A stretch of DNA of 64,000 nucleotides from Erigeron canadensis (GCF_010389155.1 NC_057761.1:22818501-22882500); one strand, 5' to 3'. Positions 1-10,785 are shown, counted from the first letter of the stretch. Made by a program: numbers and translations. Notes: generated by a model from the letters alone, not told the origin.

Positions 1-191
1 ACATCTAAAACACGTTTGATGGTGTAAACATAATGTCTTCCTATCTGTTACTAATAAATAAAACATAAAGTTATAGATAATTAACTTATAAAATATTAAA
101 AATTTTTATGTTCATAAACAATTACTTTACTAATTGTGTTTTAAATACTTTTATTAAAGATGTGACTAGGATGTCATTTTCTTTTATTCAC

Positions 192-519
192 TGACGCAGA
201 CGGAAATTAAAGAGAGATAATCGGACCTGTTGATTCAAAACAATGCCGGGAACAATTTTTCTAATATTTGTTGATTCGTAAGAATACCGAAAATTATGGT
301 TAAATCAAACTATCACACAATGATAGAGGGAAAAATCAATTTTTGTAATATCATCAAAACTCAAAACTCCTTTCACAAAACACCTTAACACCCTATTTAT
401 AATAATCCTAACATCTCTAAATTAGGAAATAAATCAATACATAATTATCCTAATAAATAATAAAAATAACTTATAAAAATAAAATATAACTTCATAAAAT
501 AAAAGATCACGCTGCATCA
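192..519 (-). repeat. TRIM 3' LTR
   Basis: This is the downstream LTR in the element's minus-strand orientation. A TATAAATAG box is retained at 401-393. Confidence 0.9.
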
Positions 520-744
520 TTCTTTGCCTCTTCGAAAAAACTCGCCCTCGAGTTTTGTCTTGAAACCTCCTGGATCAAACAGAAACATATCATTAACGCC
601 ATCAATCTCAGACTTATCACCTCGAGAAATCTTTTCTTGAACACCAAGAACAAAATTCAAGAATTGCAGAATCTTCAGAAAATCATAACTTTATAGAAAA
701 CTCCATTCGAAAATCCCAACGGTCAGACCGTGATTCAATGAGTC

Positions 745-996
745 TTAAACAACATATCCAAAAATCAGAGAGATCCAACGGTGAACGAATCCATGTCGCC
801 TGTTTTTCTGCAACTGCGCAGATCTGGACGAACAGAAACGGATTTTTGGGTATTTTTCGAAACAACATATGATCTTCTTCATCGATCTTTCCCCATATGG
901 ACAACCATCAGACCCGAACCAATGATACCAATCCTCATCCTTGTATTCATCATACATAGGTGGATGATCATAGATACGATCGTCACGGGAAGACAT
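745..996 (-). CDS. Small ORF inside the TRIM element
   Basis: An 83-codon frame starts at the first internal ATG (996), just after the primer-binding site. The product begins MSSRDDRIYDHPPMYDEYKD and is rich in Asp, Tyr, Trp and Pro in its first 40 residues, then turns into lower-complexity sequence. The frame is also open upstream into the LTR as far as 1074. It could be a remnant of a gag N-terminus or a chance frame. I do not recognise a family, and no function is claimed. Confidence 0.3.
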   Translation of the reverse strand: MSSRDDRIYDHPPMYDEYKDEDWYHWFGSDGCPYGERSMKKIICCFEKYPKIRFCSSRSAQLQKNRRHGFVHRWISLIFGYVV

Positions 997-1027
997 ATCG
1001 ATCAAGACTTTAGGCTTTGATACCACT

Positions 1028-1355
1028 TGACGCAGACGGAAATTAAAGATAGACAATCGGACCTGTTGATTCAAAAGAATGCCAGGAACAATTCTTCTAA
1101 TATTCGTTGATTCGTAAGAATACCGAAAATTAGGGTTAAATCAAATTATCACACAGTGATAGAGAGAAAAATCAATTTTTGTAATATCATCAATACTCAA
1201 AACTCCTTTCACAAAACACCTTAACACCCTATTTATAATAATCCTAACATCTCTAAACTAGGAAATAAATCAATACCTAACTATCCTAATAAATAAAAAA
1301 AATAACTTATAAAAATAAAATATAACTTTATAAAATAAAATATCACGCTGCATCA
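1028..1355 (-). repeat. TRIM 5' LTR
   Basis: This is the upstream LTR in the element's minus-strand orientation, next to the primer-binding site. It has the same length as its partner. Confidence 0.9.
1229..1237 (-). promoter_or_regulatory. TATA box in TRIM 5' LTR
   Basis: The minus strand reads TATAAATAG followed by GG, a good plant TATA box. It sits inside the LTR about 200 bp before the primer-binding site and is the likely promoter of the element. Confidence 0.55.
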
Positions 1356-1587
1356 TTCACACACTATTAAGTTTGTTTCACATTATGATAAGATATAACA
1401 CCTAAAACATGTTTGGTGTTATACAGATCATATTAAGCTTTTATAATTAAGAATTAAAGCATCATGAGTATTAAATAATAATAATAATAATTAAAATTAA
1501 TATGATTATTGTGAAATTAAGAAAATTTAAAAGTTTTTTTTTTTTAACAGCAACTTTAACCTAATGTTAAAAGTCACTATCTGTATA

Positions 1588-1989
1588 TCTATACTATATT
1601 ATAAAGCAGATTTCCTCTGTCTACATTTTAAGTTTCAACATTTACTTTCCCAAAATGTCCATATATCAATTATATATTTACGTAACACTCTTTCTCTTTC
1701 CTCAAATCTCAACCAATCATTTTTTTTCTCTCTCATTAATAAATCATTTATTCCTCCAATTCATTTTTAAAATATTTTATCTTAAAAAACCGTACATCGA
1801 TAAATTATAAAAATTATATGTGTGTTCTTAAAATTTCATGCTCTTTCATTAGAGATGTCATTCGATATAGTTTCGACAATATTTTAAATCCAAGGGCGGA
1901 GCCCGTACGACTAAGGCATTTGGTTATCACACTTTATGACCTATCACCCCCACCATCTCACCGCTGCAATGTGCGGGTACTTGCTCTCG
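1588..1989 (+). mobile_element. Small non-autonomous Helitron
   Basis: The 5' end is TCTATACTATATTATAAAG after an A. The 3' end has a CCGC..GCGG hairpin (CCGCTGCAATGTGCGG) followed by a short tail ending CTCG before a T. The same ends and body occur at 26760-27226 (minus strand) and 28956-29320 (plus strand). Insertion between A and T without target duplication fits Helitrons, although CTCG departs from the usual CTRR end. Confidence 0.65.
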
Positions 1990-3647
1990 TATATTATAAA
2001 GTAAATCTCATTTTCCACTTTCAACATTGAATTTTAAGTTTCAAAAATTCATCAAAATCATATTACACTAATCTCCCGCCGCCACCACCATCAATCGCCG
2101 TCGTTACCACCATCGTGTTTCGTGTTTCGTCTCCTAGATAGCGTGTTTGTTCATGTAATTGTAATTATATCGACTTCTCTTATTTTAGGCATCTAGTAAA
2201 TTGCTAGGTATTTTATTTTCGTATATATTGTTGTTCTATAAAAAAATAATGTTACTGATATTTTTATTCATTCTTTTCTTAGGTAACTCGATTTAAACAG
2301 GAGGTTATATTAGTACTAATACTTAAATAATTAATTTCATGGATCCACTCGTGTGGTTTCTACACAATATCACCTTTTGTCCCTTAGACCATTCACACTC
2401 CCAACCTACATCAATCCAACCTTAATAAAAAATTAGTTTTTTTTCTCTTCCATCTAAACAACCTAACCTAACTCAACCTTCTACTCACATTCACAACTCA
2501 ACTTATATTATTTTTTTTTAAAACTAAATTAATATGATTTATGCTAGCAAATATGGATTTGAAAGAATTTATAAATTAGAAGTGGGATGGTGATATGAAT
2601 ATAAGTTATGTCCATACATTATTTATAGAACAAAATTGACTTTTAAAAAAAAAAACTACATAACATAAAAAAAGAATTAAAATAAGATTTTTTTTTAAGA
2701 ATATTTTGAACTAATGTAACAATAACAAGTGTCATAAAATTATATTTTAAGAATTATTTTTTTTTGTTTTTAACAAAATTTATGTCAAAATGTTCGTAAA
2801 GAAAAAATAGAAAATACCATGTTTTTATATTTTTATAAAGTATTATAAAATAAAAGATTTAAAAGAAAAACCAATAAAGTTTATAAATAAATCTAGACTA
2901 CAAGTGGCAAAAGTTGGGTGACTCCCTTAAATTATGCCACCAACCAAGTTGTTATTTTAGGTGATTTTTTTAAAAATATCTTAAGTGACTCAACTCTAAG
3001 AGTGCATTCTTGAGTTTTTTTAAGGAGGGATAAGAAAAGAAAAGATAAGGAAAAATCTAACTTTTTCATTCTTGAGTTTTTTTAAACAAGAATAGAAAAG
3101 AAATGATAAGAAAACTTAAGGGTTTTTTGTCCCAAAGTTTTCCGGCCATATATGGCCGGATTTGAAAGGAAAACTAACATCCAATGATAGAAGTATCAAT
3201 TTACCCCCTCGAATTTTTCGTCCCTGAAATCCAGAGGTTAAAATCCTCAAAACCAATCATAGTTCATCGCCTTCATCTGCCATTGATGTCCGCAGCTCAC
3301 CACTTCTATGTAACTCGATCTATGTATATTGTAGTGGAAGTAGGAAAAAGACAATGAAAAGAACATTTAAATTTTGGTATCTGATGCTATATGATAGTGA
3401 AGAAAAAGGAGTTAAAAGTGGGTTTTAATGGTGAAGAAAAAGGAGGTGATAGAGTAGATTTGCCAGAGAGATGAGATTACTCCGTTTACCAAGAGAGAAA
3501 AAAAGAGTAAACTGTTTTTCTTTTTCTATGTGCTGATTAATTGTAAATATATTGGGTATTTATTTACTAGGTAAAGTAATACTCCAGTTGGATATGCTTT
3601 GCTGATACATCTTTATTTTTATTAACAACTGAAGCATTTTAATTATA

Positions 3648-3654
<7 letters not shown>

Positions 3655-3686
<32 letters not shown>
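3655..3686. repeat. (AT)n microsatellite
   Basis: An alternating AT run, continued at about 3878-3901 on the other side of a foldback element that appears to have inserted into it. Confidence 0.85.
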
Positions 3687-3689
<3 letters not shown>

Positions 3690-3877
3690 GGGATGGGAAA
3701 ATAAGGCTGTCGGGTATTTAAGCTTAGGTGTGGAACACTCACATATTGTTTTTTTAATTCATAAAAATCATGGGGGCCCATGCATTTATTCATTAAACAA
3801 GAAATAATAAAATATTAGTATGTGAGGGGTTCCACACCTAAGCTTAGGTGCCGGACAACTTTATATTCTCTTTTCCC
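3687..3877. mobile_element. Foldback MITE inserted in an AT repeat
   Basis: Two arms of roughly 60 bp are inverted copies. Both contain TAAGCTTAGGTGTGGAAC and CTCACATA, and they start from GGGAAAA-type ends. A short loop holds GGGGGCCCATGC. AT repeat lies directly on both sides, which fits insertion at a TA target. It is about 190 bp long and non-coding. Confidence 0.6.
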
Positions 3878-4339
3878 ATATATATATATATATATATATA
3901 CGTTTTGATAAATTAATATAGTTTTCAATGATTATATAAAAAATAGTTAAGGATATAATTATAAATTCAATATAGTCTATTCTTTTTTTTCTTATCTATG
4001 TATTTTAACTCAAGAATGCCTATTATAAATATAAAACTCTTTCTTTTCTTTTCCTATCCATTTCTATCTTTTCTTTTCTTTTCTTATATTTAAAACTTGA
4101 GAATACAGTCTAAGGTTGGGGGATGTGGTGGTCTTATACGAGTATTATCGGTCGTTGTTCTTATAAGAGGATAAGAGTATAGAATCATCCTCTATTTTGA
4201 CGGCCGTTAATTGGATTCCATTAACCCCCTCCATCTTTTTTCAGTCCCTAATAAAGATCTGATGTTACATACATTTTGTGTGTGGTTGAAACTTGAAACC
4301 AATAAAAAGGTGTTATTAGATATTGCATAAAACACAGAA

Positions 4340-6166
4340 ATGGCGAAATTGGTGAACTCAGCAAACTTTGCATCTCCGACATCTTACAACTTTAAAGGTA
4401 TTACTATTAATTCTCTCATTTCTTCAATTATATCCGCCTTTCATTTTCATTCTTCAAATCATTTTGATGTCGACCCCCCTCCTCGTTCTATATACCAAAA
4501 AGTTTCAAAACTGGAAGATGCCTTGAACCTGTTCGATGAAATGTCTCAAAGAACCCCCCTTCCGTCTGTTATTTACTTTACCCAGCTCTTGAATTGTGTC
4601 ACCAAAATGAAACATTTTTCACATTCCATTCATCTCTTCAAACGAATATGTTCCCTTGGTCTTCCTGTTAATGAATACACCACCAGCATTGCCATCAAGT
4701 GTTGTTGTCACTTGTCTCGAACCAACGACGGTTTTGCACTCCTTGGCTTTTGCTTTAGGCGATCTATTGTACCAAATGTCTTCATTTTTAGTACACTCTT
4801 AGACGGACTCATCCTAGAAGATCGCATTCTTGAGGCTGAGAGATTCTTCAAGAAGCTCATCAAACAGAAACTTTGTGAACCTAATGTTGTTATGTACTCC
4901 ACAATGATCAAAGGCCTTTGCAAAATCGGTAATAATGCTATTGCCATTTCTTTGCTTAGGCTCATGGATGAAAGAGGCTGTAAACCTAATCTTGTTGTAT
5001 ATAGCACAATCATTGATAGTCTTTGCAAGGACCAAATGATTGATGACGCCTTCAAACTATTTAAAGAGATGGTCTTTCAAAAACGCATTGCACCTAATGT
5101 CATCACTTACAGCTCTTTGATTTCTGGCCTATCTAAATTAAATCAGTGGGATGAGGTGTATAAGATGCTAAAAGAAATGGAGGATTATAGGATCTCTCCC
5201 GATGTTCATACTTACAGTATATTGGTTGATGCATTCTGCAAAGAAGGTCGGGTAAAAGATGCTGAGACTGTTATCAACGTCATGATTGAGAAAGGGAAGG
5301 TTCCTGACATAGTGACGTACAGCTCACTTATCGATGGTTACTGTTTGCGAGGTGAGATGACCAAAGCAAAGACGGTTTTTGATTCAATGGTGTTTAAAGG
5401 TATCATCCCTAATGTTGTTACTTATAATAGTTTATTGAATGGGTACTCCAAGAGTTTAAAAGTAGACGAGGCCTTGCAAATGTATAGTGAAATGCCTAGA
5501 ATTGGTTTGAAACCCAATACAATCACTTACAACACCATGTTACAAGGATTGTTTAGGGCCGGACGTTGTGGGGTTGCACGTAAACTCTTTGATGAGATGC
5601 GAGCACAAGGCCTGGTTCCAGATGAAATGACTTATGGCATTGTTCTAGAAGGTCTTTGCAACAACCATCTTGTAGAAGATGCAATCTCTTTGTTCAATCT
5701 AATGGGTAATAGCAAGCTTAATTCAAGTATTGTTGTGTACACTACCCTTATTGATGGTGCAAGTAAATGCAAAAAGTTCAATATTGCAAGGGGTCTTTTT
5801 CAGGACCTGATGGTCAAAGGTTTGCAACCTGATGTTCGTACATATTGTGTAATGATAAGTTGTTTGTGTCGTGAAGGTTCTTTGGGGGATGCAAAGCAGT
5901 TGTTTCTGAAAATGGGCGAGAGTGGTTGCTCACCAAATAGTGTTACATACAATGTGCTTCTGCAAGGTTATCTAAAGAACAAGCACTATGTTGATGTAGA
6001 GATGCTTTTACAGGAAATGGAAGGAAGGGGTTACTCACTTGATGTTTCAACGATATCTTTGCTAATTGACTCAATCGCTGCTGGATCCCTAGGTACCACT
6101 ATCTCTAAATTGATTGGCAAGCTCGTGCCAAAAGAATTCAGGGATTCTCCCAAATTCGCTACCTAG
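4340..6166 (+). CDS. Rf-like P-class PPR protein (gene A)
   Basis: Single-exon gene, 608 residues. P-class PPR proteins bind single-stranded organelle RNA, one base per repeat; Rf-like members act in mitochondria on transcripts linked to cytoplasmic male sterility. Residues 1-42 lack acidic residues and are rich in Ser, Asn and Lys, as in a mitochondrial presequence. I count 14 full 35- or 36-residue repeats from about residue 76 (for example VVTYNSLLNGYSKSLKVDEA), then a partial one and a short tail ending FAT. Residue pairs 5/35 read TN, SN, SN, SN, SN, SD, SD, SN, NN, ND, GS, TD, CN, ND. There is no DYW, E or SMR domain. The start is fixed by the match to the pseudogene start at 9087 (MAKLVN). 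The 3' flank resembles that of gene C. Which RNA it binds is unknown. Confidence 0.93.
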   Translation: MAKLVNSANFASPTSYNFKGITINSLISSIISAFHFHSSNHFDVDPPPRSIYQKVSKLEDALNLFDEMSQRTPLPSVIYFTQLLNCVTKMKHFSHSIHLFKRICSLGLPVNEYTTSIAIKCCCHLSRTNDGFALLGFCFRRSIVPNVFIFSTLLDGLILEDRILEAERFFKKLIKQKLCEPNVVMYSTMIKGLCKIGNNAIAISLLRLMDERGCKPNLVVYSTIIDSLCKDQMIDDAFKLFKEMVFQKRIAPNVITYSSLISGLSKLNQWDEVYKMLKEMEDYRISPDVHTYSILVDAFCKEGRVKDAETVINVMIEKGKVPDIVTYSSLIDGYCLRGEMTKAKTVFDSMVFKGIIPNVVTYNSLLNGYSKSLKVDEALQMYSEMPRIGLKPNTITYNTMLQGLFRAGRCGVARKLFDEMRAQGLVPDEMTYGIVLEGLCNNHLVEDAISLFNLMGNSKLNSSIVVYTTLIDGASKCKKFNIARGLFQDLMVKGLQPDVRTYCVMISCLCREGSLGDAKQLFLKMGESGCSPNSVTYNVLLQGYLKNKHYVDVEMLLQEMEGRGYSLDVSTISLLIDSIAAGSLGTTISKLIGKLVPKEFRDSPKFAT

Positions 6167-7354
6167 ACAATAAAATTTTAAGAGAAACCCAAAAAAGTGT
6201 TTGTGGATTGATTTTATCTGCTATTATGCTTGTGTGGGTTTCATATTTGTCATAGCTTAATAATTAATCTTGGTTCATGTAATGCCTACATTAGAAATTA
6301 ATCCACAAACCCTACTATATTGGATTTTGTAGTTAAACCCTACTATGCTGCATTGGATTTGCACACCAAATTACCATACATCTTAAATTTTGTCGTGTAG
6401 TTAAGGGTAACATCAGTGTAGCATCTATTTCTCCATTCATGCTCATATACATCTGCATATATTGTTGTCAATGGCATGCCACTTAAATTTCTAACAATAT
6501 ACGTCAATATTTTGAAATTCAAACTGCGCAGAAATTTTTTTAAAAAAAAGGTATTATTTGTCATGAGTCTTTCTGTTTAAAGAATGGTCAGGACCATCTC
6601 TAGTTTTCTGCCTACGCAAAGGTCTGAGTTAGTGGACCATCTCTTTGTGAGCCATTACACAAGCCAACTCCTTAAAAGAGTTTCCGGGTTAACCCCAACT
6701 CTTTGTGAGCCATTACAACCCACACTTTCTACATTTCTGCAAGTATGGCAAACTGTATGTTATTTTTATGTGTATGTCAAACGTCTTGCATCCTAGGGAT
6801 TCGAGTTAGTTTAACGTCCCTTTACAACTTTGCCCTCAACATAACTTTCATCATGATCAAGGAGTCCTATGTCAACCAAATTGGCTTCGTCGTTGCCATT
6901 GGTAGCATTGAGAAGTTGACCGAATGACCGTATGAAACTTTAACATCCCTTCATTCCTTGATTATTGAGATGGAGGAACATACACAAGACATGATGTGCT
7001 GAAAATTGATCAACCAATGCAACTTCAATAATAATTTCTCATGACATGTGGAATTGAATGAAAATTCGTTATCTTCTGAGCCAGCACAACTTCTAGCAAT
7101 CTAAGCTCACCAATAGTTTAGGGTATATTTCCTATGAATCGATTAGCTTAATTCTCAGCATAAAGTGGGCAAATCAACTTGAATAGAGATATACTAAATC
7201 TAGATAGTTGAGTTGTTTGGAAATTAAAGAATTCTTTTGGAAAGATTACCAGCTTGATCTATATAATACTCCTCGAAATTAAACTTTATGTCGATTTAAA
7301 AGCTATAAATTGCTGCGGTTTGTGAAAGAATCAATGAATTTCATGTCATCTACT
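6167..7354. other. Intergenic, A to B
   Basis: The first 50 bases resemble the 3' flank of gene C and are probably shared 3' UTR. A 19-bp string 'ctctttgtgagccattaca' occurs twice near 6640 and 6700. The short frames here show no recognisable family, and no RNA gene was seen. Confidence 0.5.
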
Positions 7355-9087
7355 TCAATTCCCCTTCAGTAAGAATGTTGAAACATCAAGTGAGTAACCC
7401 CTTGCATCCATTTCCTGTAAAAGCATCTCTACGTCAACATAGTGCTTATTCTTTAGATATCCTTGGAGAAGAACACAGTAAGTAACACTATTTGGCGAGC
7501 AACCACTCTGGTCCATTTTGAGAAACATCTCCTTTGCATCGCCCAATAAACCTTCACGACACAAAGAACTTATCATCACATTATATGTCCGGACATCAGG
7601 TTGCAAACCTTTGACCATCAGGTCCTGAAAAAGACCCCTTGCAATATTGAACTTTTTGCATTTACTTGCACCATTAATAAGGGTAGTGTACACAACAATA
7701 CTTGAATTAAGCTTGCTATTACCCATTAGATTGAACAAAGAGATTGCATCTTCTACAAGATGGTTGTTGCAAAGACCTTCTAGAACAATGCCATAAGTCA
7801 ATTCGTTTGGAACATTACCTTGTTCTCGCATGTCATCAAAGAGTTTACGTGCAACCCCACAACGCCCGGCCCTAAACAATCCTTGCAACATCATGCTGTA
7901 AGTGACTGTATTGGGTTTCAAACCCTTCCTAGTTATTTCACTGAACATTTGCAAGGCCTCATCTATCTTTGAATTCTTGCAGTACCCATTCAATAAACTG
8001 CTGTAAGTAATAACATTAGGGACGATACCTTTAGACACCATGGAATTAAAAACTGTCTTAGCTTTGGTCATTTCACCTCTCAAACAATAACCATCGATAA
8101 GTGAGTTGTAAGTCACTATGTTAGGAAGCGTGCCTTTCTCAATCATGACAATGATAACAGTCTCAGCATCTTTTACCCGACCTTCTTTGCAGAATGCATC
8201 AACCAATATATTGTAGGTATGAACATCGGGAGAGATCCTACAATCCTCCATTTTTTTTAGCATCTTATATACCTCATCCCACTGACTTAATTTACATAGG
8301 CCAGATATCAAAGAGCTGTAAGTGATGACATCAGGTGCAATGCGTTTTTGAAAGACCATCTCTTTAAATAGTTTGAAGGCATCATCAATCATTTGGTCCT
8401 TGCAAAGACTATCAATGATTGTGTTATATACAACAAGATCAGGTTTACAGCCTTTTTCATCCATGAGCCTAAGCAAAGAAATGGCAATAGCATTATTACC
8501 GATTTTGCAAAGGCCTTTGATCATTGTGGAGTACATAACAACATTAGGTTCGCAAAGTTTTCGTTTGATGAGCTTTTTGAAGAATCGCTCAGCCTCAAGA
8601 ATACGATCTTCTAGGATGAGCTCGTCTAAGGGGGTGCTAAAAGTGAAGACATTTGGTACAATATATCGTCTATAGGAAAGACCTAAAAGTGCAAAACCGT
8701 CGTTGGTTCTACGCAAACGACAACAACACTTGATCGTAATGTTGGTGTGTAGTGATCAACAGGAAGGCCAATCGCACACATTCGTTTAAAGAGATGAATG
8801 AAATGTGAAAAATGTTTCATTTTGGTGACAGAATTCAACAGCTGATTGAAATAAATAACAGAAGGAAGAGGGGTTTTGTGAGACATTTCATCGAACAGGT
8901 TCAAGGCATCTTCCAGTTTTGAAACTTTTTGGTATATAGAACGCGGTGGGCGATCGACTTCAAAATGATTTGAAGAATGGAAATGAAAAACGGATGTAAT
9001 TGATGATGAAGAAGAAGAAATACGAAGAAAATTAAATCGACCTGTTAACTTGAAGAAAGAGTTTGTTGGGTTCACCAATTTCGCCAT
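7355..9087 (-). pseudogene. Rf-like PPR pseudogene B (frameshift, lost 3' end)
   Basis: Homologous to gene C along almost its whole length, but broken. The first frame runs from MAKLVNPTNSFFKL at 9087 to about 8747, where one G is missing from a GGTGGTG string that is intact in genes C and D. The correct frame then resumes to 7355 and covers repeats 2-14. The tail after GYSLDVST is replaced by FLLKGN and a stop, so the last partial repeat and the C-terminus are gone. Part of repeats 12-13 (about 7605-7672) is identical to gene A rather than C. Two separate lesions argue against a sequencing error alone, though the frameshift should be checked in reads. Confidence 0.88.
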
Positions 9088-9552
9088 TTCTCACACGATT
9101 TCAAAGCCACCATCAATCAATCTTAGATGGACAAATTATTAGGTTGTATTTGGTATGTTGGAATTAAAGTAGGAATGGATTAATCGATTCCATTAGAATA
9201 TGAAAATGTTGTTAGTTTTGAATTTTGGAAAGCAATGATTCATTCCAGCATGAATTTGTAACTGCCCCCATTCCGTCCTACCTTGGACCAAATTTACTAT
9301 TAGGCCGCTCACTAAGCGGTCGTCGACCGCCTCTTCCACGCTTCATCGACGAAGACTCCATAGGGAGTGAGCTCGTCGACGGCTCCTTCTTTCAAGTCGT
9401 TTCGTTCGATCGATGAGTGTTGACGAGTTGCTTGGTTCGCAAAACGCCAAAAACAAAAAAAAAAAACTTTTTTTAAAAAAAAATATATGCAACGGTCGAC
9501 TTGTTTTTTTGTATTTTTTTTAATCCTCTTCTATATATACTATCTTCACACT

Positions 9553-9690
9553 CCATTCTATAAATCATTCATCAAACCATTTCAAAAAACCATTCCATAA
9601 CCATTTCAAAAAACCATTCCATAACCATTCCATAAAACCATTTCATAAAACCATTCCATAAAACCATTCTATAACCATTCCATTTCAAAA
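9553..9690. repeat. Short degenerate minisatellite
   Basis: Tandem variants of 'aaccattccataa' and 'aaccatttcaaaaa', about 12-15 bp each, lie just before the Myb-like ORF and probably form part of its leader. Confidence 0.7.
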
Positions 9691-10058
9691 TGCCGAGGCA
9701 TTTGTGGACTGAAGCCGAACTTCGTTTAGCGGTCATGTGTTGGATATGGGTGACTGAAATACCTAACCTAAACGCTTCGGATGTGTCCCTGTGGACCTTA
9801 ATATGCGAAAGGTTCAATGCGAACACGCCTGAACCTCCAAGGTCCAAAAGTCAAATAATAGGTAAATTCAACAAAATTCACACCGAATGTAAGCAGTTTG
9901 AGCCAATCTATTCGAGGTTGAAGGTACAGGGGACTTTATCGGCTGAGATGGTTTATGTAACGGCCCATCAAGAGTACCGGGTGACTTATGGGAGGGACTT
10001 CAAATACGAGCGGTGTTTCCAGGAGCTTATGAATGTTCCCAAATTTTATAATAATTAA
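9690..10058 (+). CDS. Myb/SANT-like protein of Harbinger type
   Basis: 122 residues, one exon. It starts MPRHLWTEAELRLAVMCWIW, where the conserved Trp and spaced helices match the Myb/trihelix-like domain of plant proteins often labelled 'glutathione S-transferase T3-like' or 'NAM-associated', which are related to Harbinger ORF1. The signature stretch PPRSKSQIIGKFNKIHTECK (residues 49-68) aligns with the usual P.R(T/S)KSQ...(R/K)(W/F)NKI motif. The FKYERCFQELMNVPKF end matches the usual F..E.CW..L...PKW block. The C-terminal region found in longer relatives is missing. In autonomous elements this protein binds element DNA and helps the transposase. The frame is intact, but expression is unproven. 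Confidence 0.7.
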   Translation: MPRHLWTEAELRLAVMCWIWVTEIPNLNASDVSLWTLICERFNANTPEPPRSKSQIIGKFNKIHTECKQFEPIYSRLKVQGTLSAEMVYVTAHQEYRVTYGRDFKYERCFQELMNVPKFYNN

Positions 10059-10187
10059 GTGTGTTTTCGTTTTTTAATTGTGTTTTAGCACTTTGAATTG
10101 TGTGTTGTCTTCTACTATTGTAATGTTTTTAAGTATTTGAATAAAATAAGTCTACTTTAAGAACATAAGTTTATTCATAATTTTAAA

Positions 10188-10569
10188 TTAGAAGCTTATT
10201 AAAGAAAAACATAAACATAATATTAAGAGATGCCACTTGTTTCTTTTGGGCATAAACTGCTTTAGCAGTGTTGATGACTCATTCAGGGTGATGACCGCAC
10301 AAGCAATTTCTTCCACAGCTTCTTGAATCTTGTCAAACTTCCCCTGCAAATAAGTAAAGTATTGACACTCAAGCTCAGTACAATGCCCCGTTTGTATATA
10401 TTTGATTTGTTCTTCACACCATTTCTGATTCGCTTGAAGTTTTTTTACCAATTCAAACAAGGTTAACTTTGCACATTTGGTGGTCGAGGATATCAGCCAT
10501 GATACTGTCATTCACTTGATCGACAGTCATTCGTGGTTTTAGGTTAGGGGCATTTGATGAAGAAGCCAT
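10188..10569 (-). pseudogene. Frameshifted small ORF in the Harbinger element
   Basis: The frame starts at MASSSNAPNLKPRMTVDQVN (10569) and stops after CKVNLV near 10460. A second frame takes over directly with FELVKKLQANQKWCEEQIKY and continues to 10188. One base is probably missing at about 10465. The joined region would be some 125 residues, mainly helical, with a possible coiled coil in the second half. A minus-strand TATA box lies at 10630-10622. The product is unrecognised. The MASSS start and an M-x-x-I-M-x-D-I/V segment resemble the divergent ORF at 10892, so the two may share ancestry. Confidence 0.5.
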
Positions 10570-10621
10570 TGCAGATGTATAAAAGTGTGAGTTTTGAAAT
10601 GAAATATCTGGTAATGAGACA

Positions 10622-10630
10622 ATATTTATA
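10622..10630 (-). promoter_or_regulatory. TATA box, minus-strand Harbinger ORF
   Basis: The minus strand reads TATAAATAT about 55 bp before the ATG at 10569. It is one half of a divergent promoter pair. Confidence 0.5.
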
Positions 10631-10667
10631 GCTGAAGTCACAGACGCTCCTCCAACGTTCAAAATTG

Positions 10668-10770
10668 AAAATATTTACATTTACAGTCCCTCAAATGGCT
10701 TCAAAATATTTACATTTACAGTCCCTCAAACGGCCACAAAATATTTACATTTACAGTCCCTTAACGGCTA
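10668..10770. repeat. Three 35-bp direct repeats between divergent ORFs
   Basis: Units start at 10668, 10703 and 10738 with a period of exactly 35 bp. Each begins AAAATATTTACATTTACAGT and goes on with CCCT; the last third varies (ATGGCTTC, ACGGCCAC, then a cut version). They lie between the two outward-facing TATA boxes. Confidence 0.9.
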
Positions 10771-10785
10771 GCTGCATTATCACTC

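Larger units (their letters stand above)
192..1355 (-). mobile_element. Complete TRIM-type miniature LTR retrotransposon
   Basis: Two direct repeats of exactly 328 bp (192-519 and 1028-1355) flank a 508-bp interior. The element is bounded by the 5-bp duplication TTCAC (187-191 and 1356-1360). Read on the minus strand, each LTR starts TGATGCAG and ends TGCGTCA. The interior starts next to the right LTR with TGGTATCAAAGC (1025-1014), a primer-binding site for initiator Met tRNA, and ends with the polypurine tract GAGGCAAAGAA (530-520) against the other LTR. There is no reverse transcriptase or integrase, so it must have been moved by enzymes of another element. The two LTRs differ at only a small number of sites, so insertion is fairly recent. 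Size and structure fit the TRIM class. Confidence 0.93.
3000..4110. mobile_element. Tourist-like (Harbinger) MITE, TAA target duplication
   Basis: The element is flanked by TAA on both sides (2997-2999 and 4111-4113). Its terminal inverted repeats are GAGTGCATTCTTGAG on the left and, read inverted, GACTGTATTCTCAAG on the right, followed by purine-rich AAGAAAAGAAAAG arms. A relative with the same ends lies at 18561-19001. The large size comes partly from an AT microsatellite and a foldback element in the middle. There is no coding sequence. Confidence 0.7.
2384..4128. mobile_element. MITE family X, copy 1, split by a Tourist-like MITE
   Basis: The outer parts (2384-2996 and 4111-4128) match a compact copy at 39996-40292: shared starts CACACTCCCAACCTACATCA, a shared interior around 'tggcaaaagttgggtgactc', and a shared end 'aggttgggg(g)atgtgg'. 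The ends form an imperfect inverted repeat (CACACTCCCAACC against CCACATCCCCAACC). The copy is interrupted at 3000-4110 by a second element. I could not fix a target duplication, so the superfamily is uncertain. Confidence 0.5.

Noticed and set aside
8373..8675. Open frames antisense to the PPR genes (also at 4708-5055, 16302-16548, 22421-22723), similar to one another
   Set aside because: They are conserved only because the PPR repeats on the other strand are conserved.
9133..9290. Possible small MITE with TTTGGTATGTTGGAA-like ends
   Set aside because: The inverted match is weak and no flanking duplication was found.
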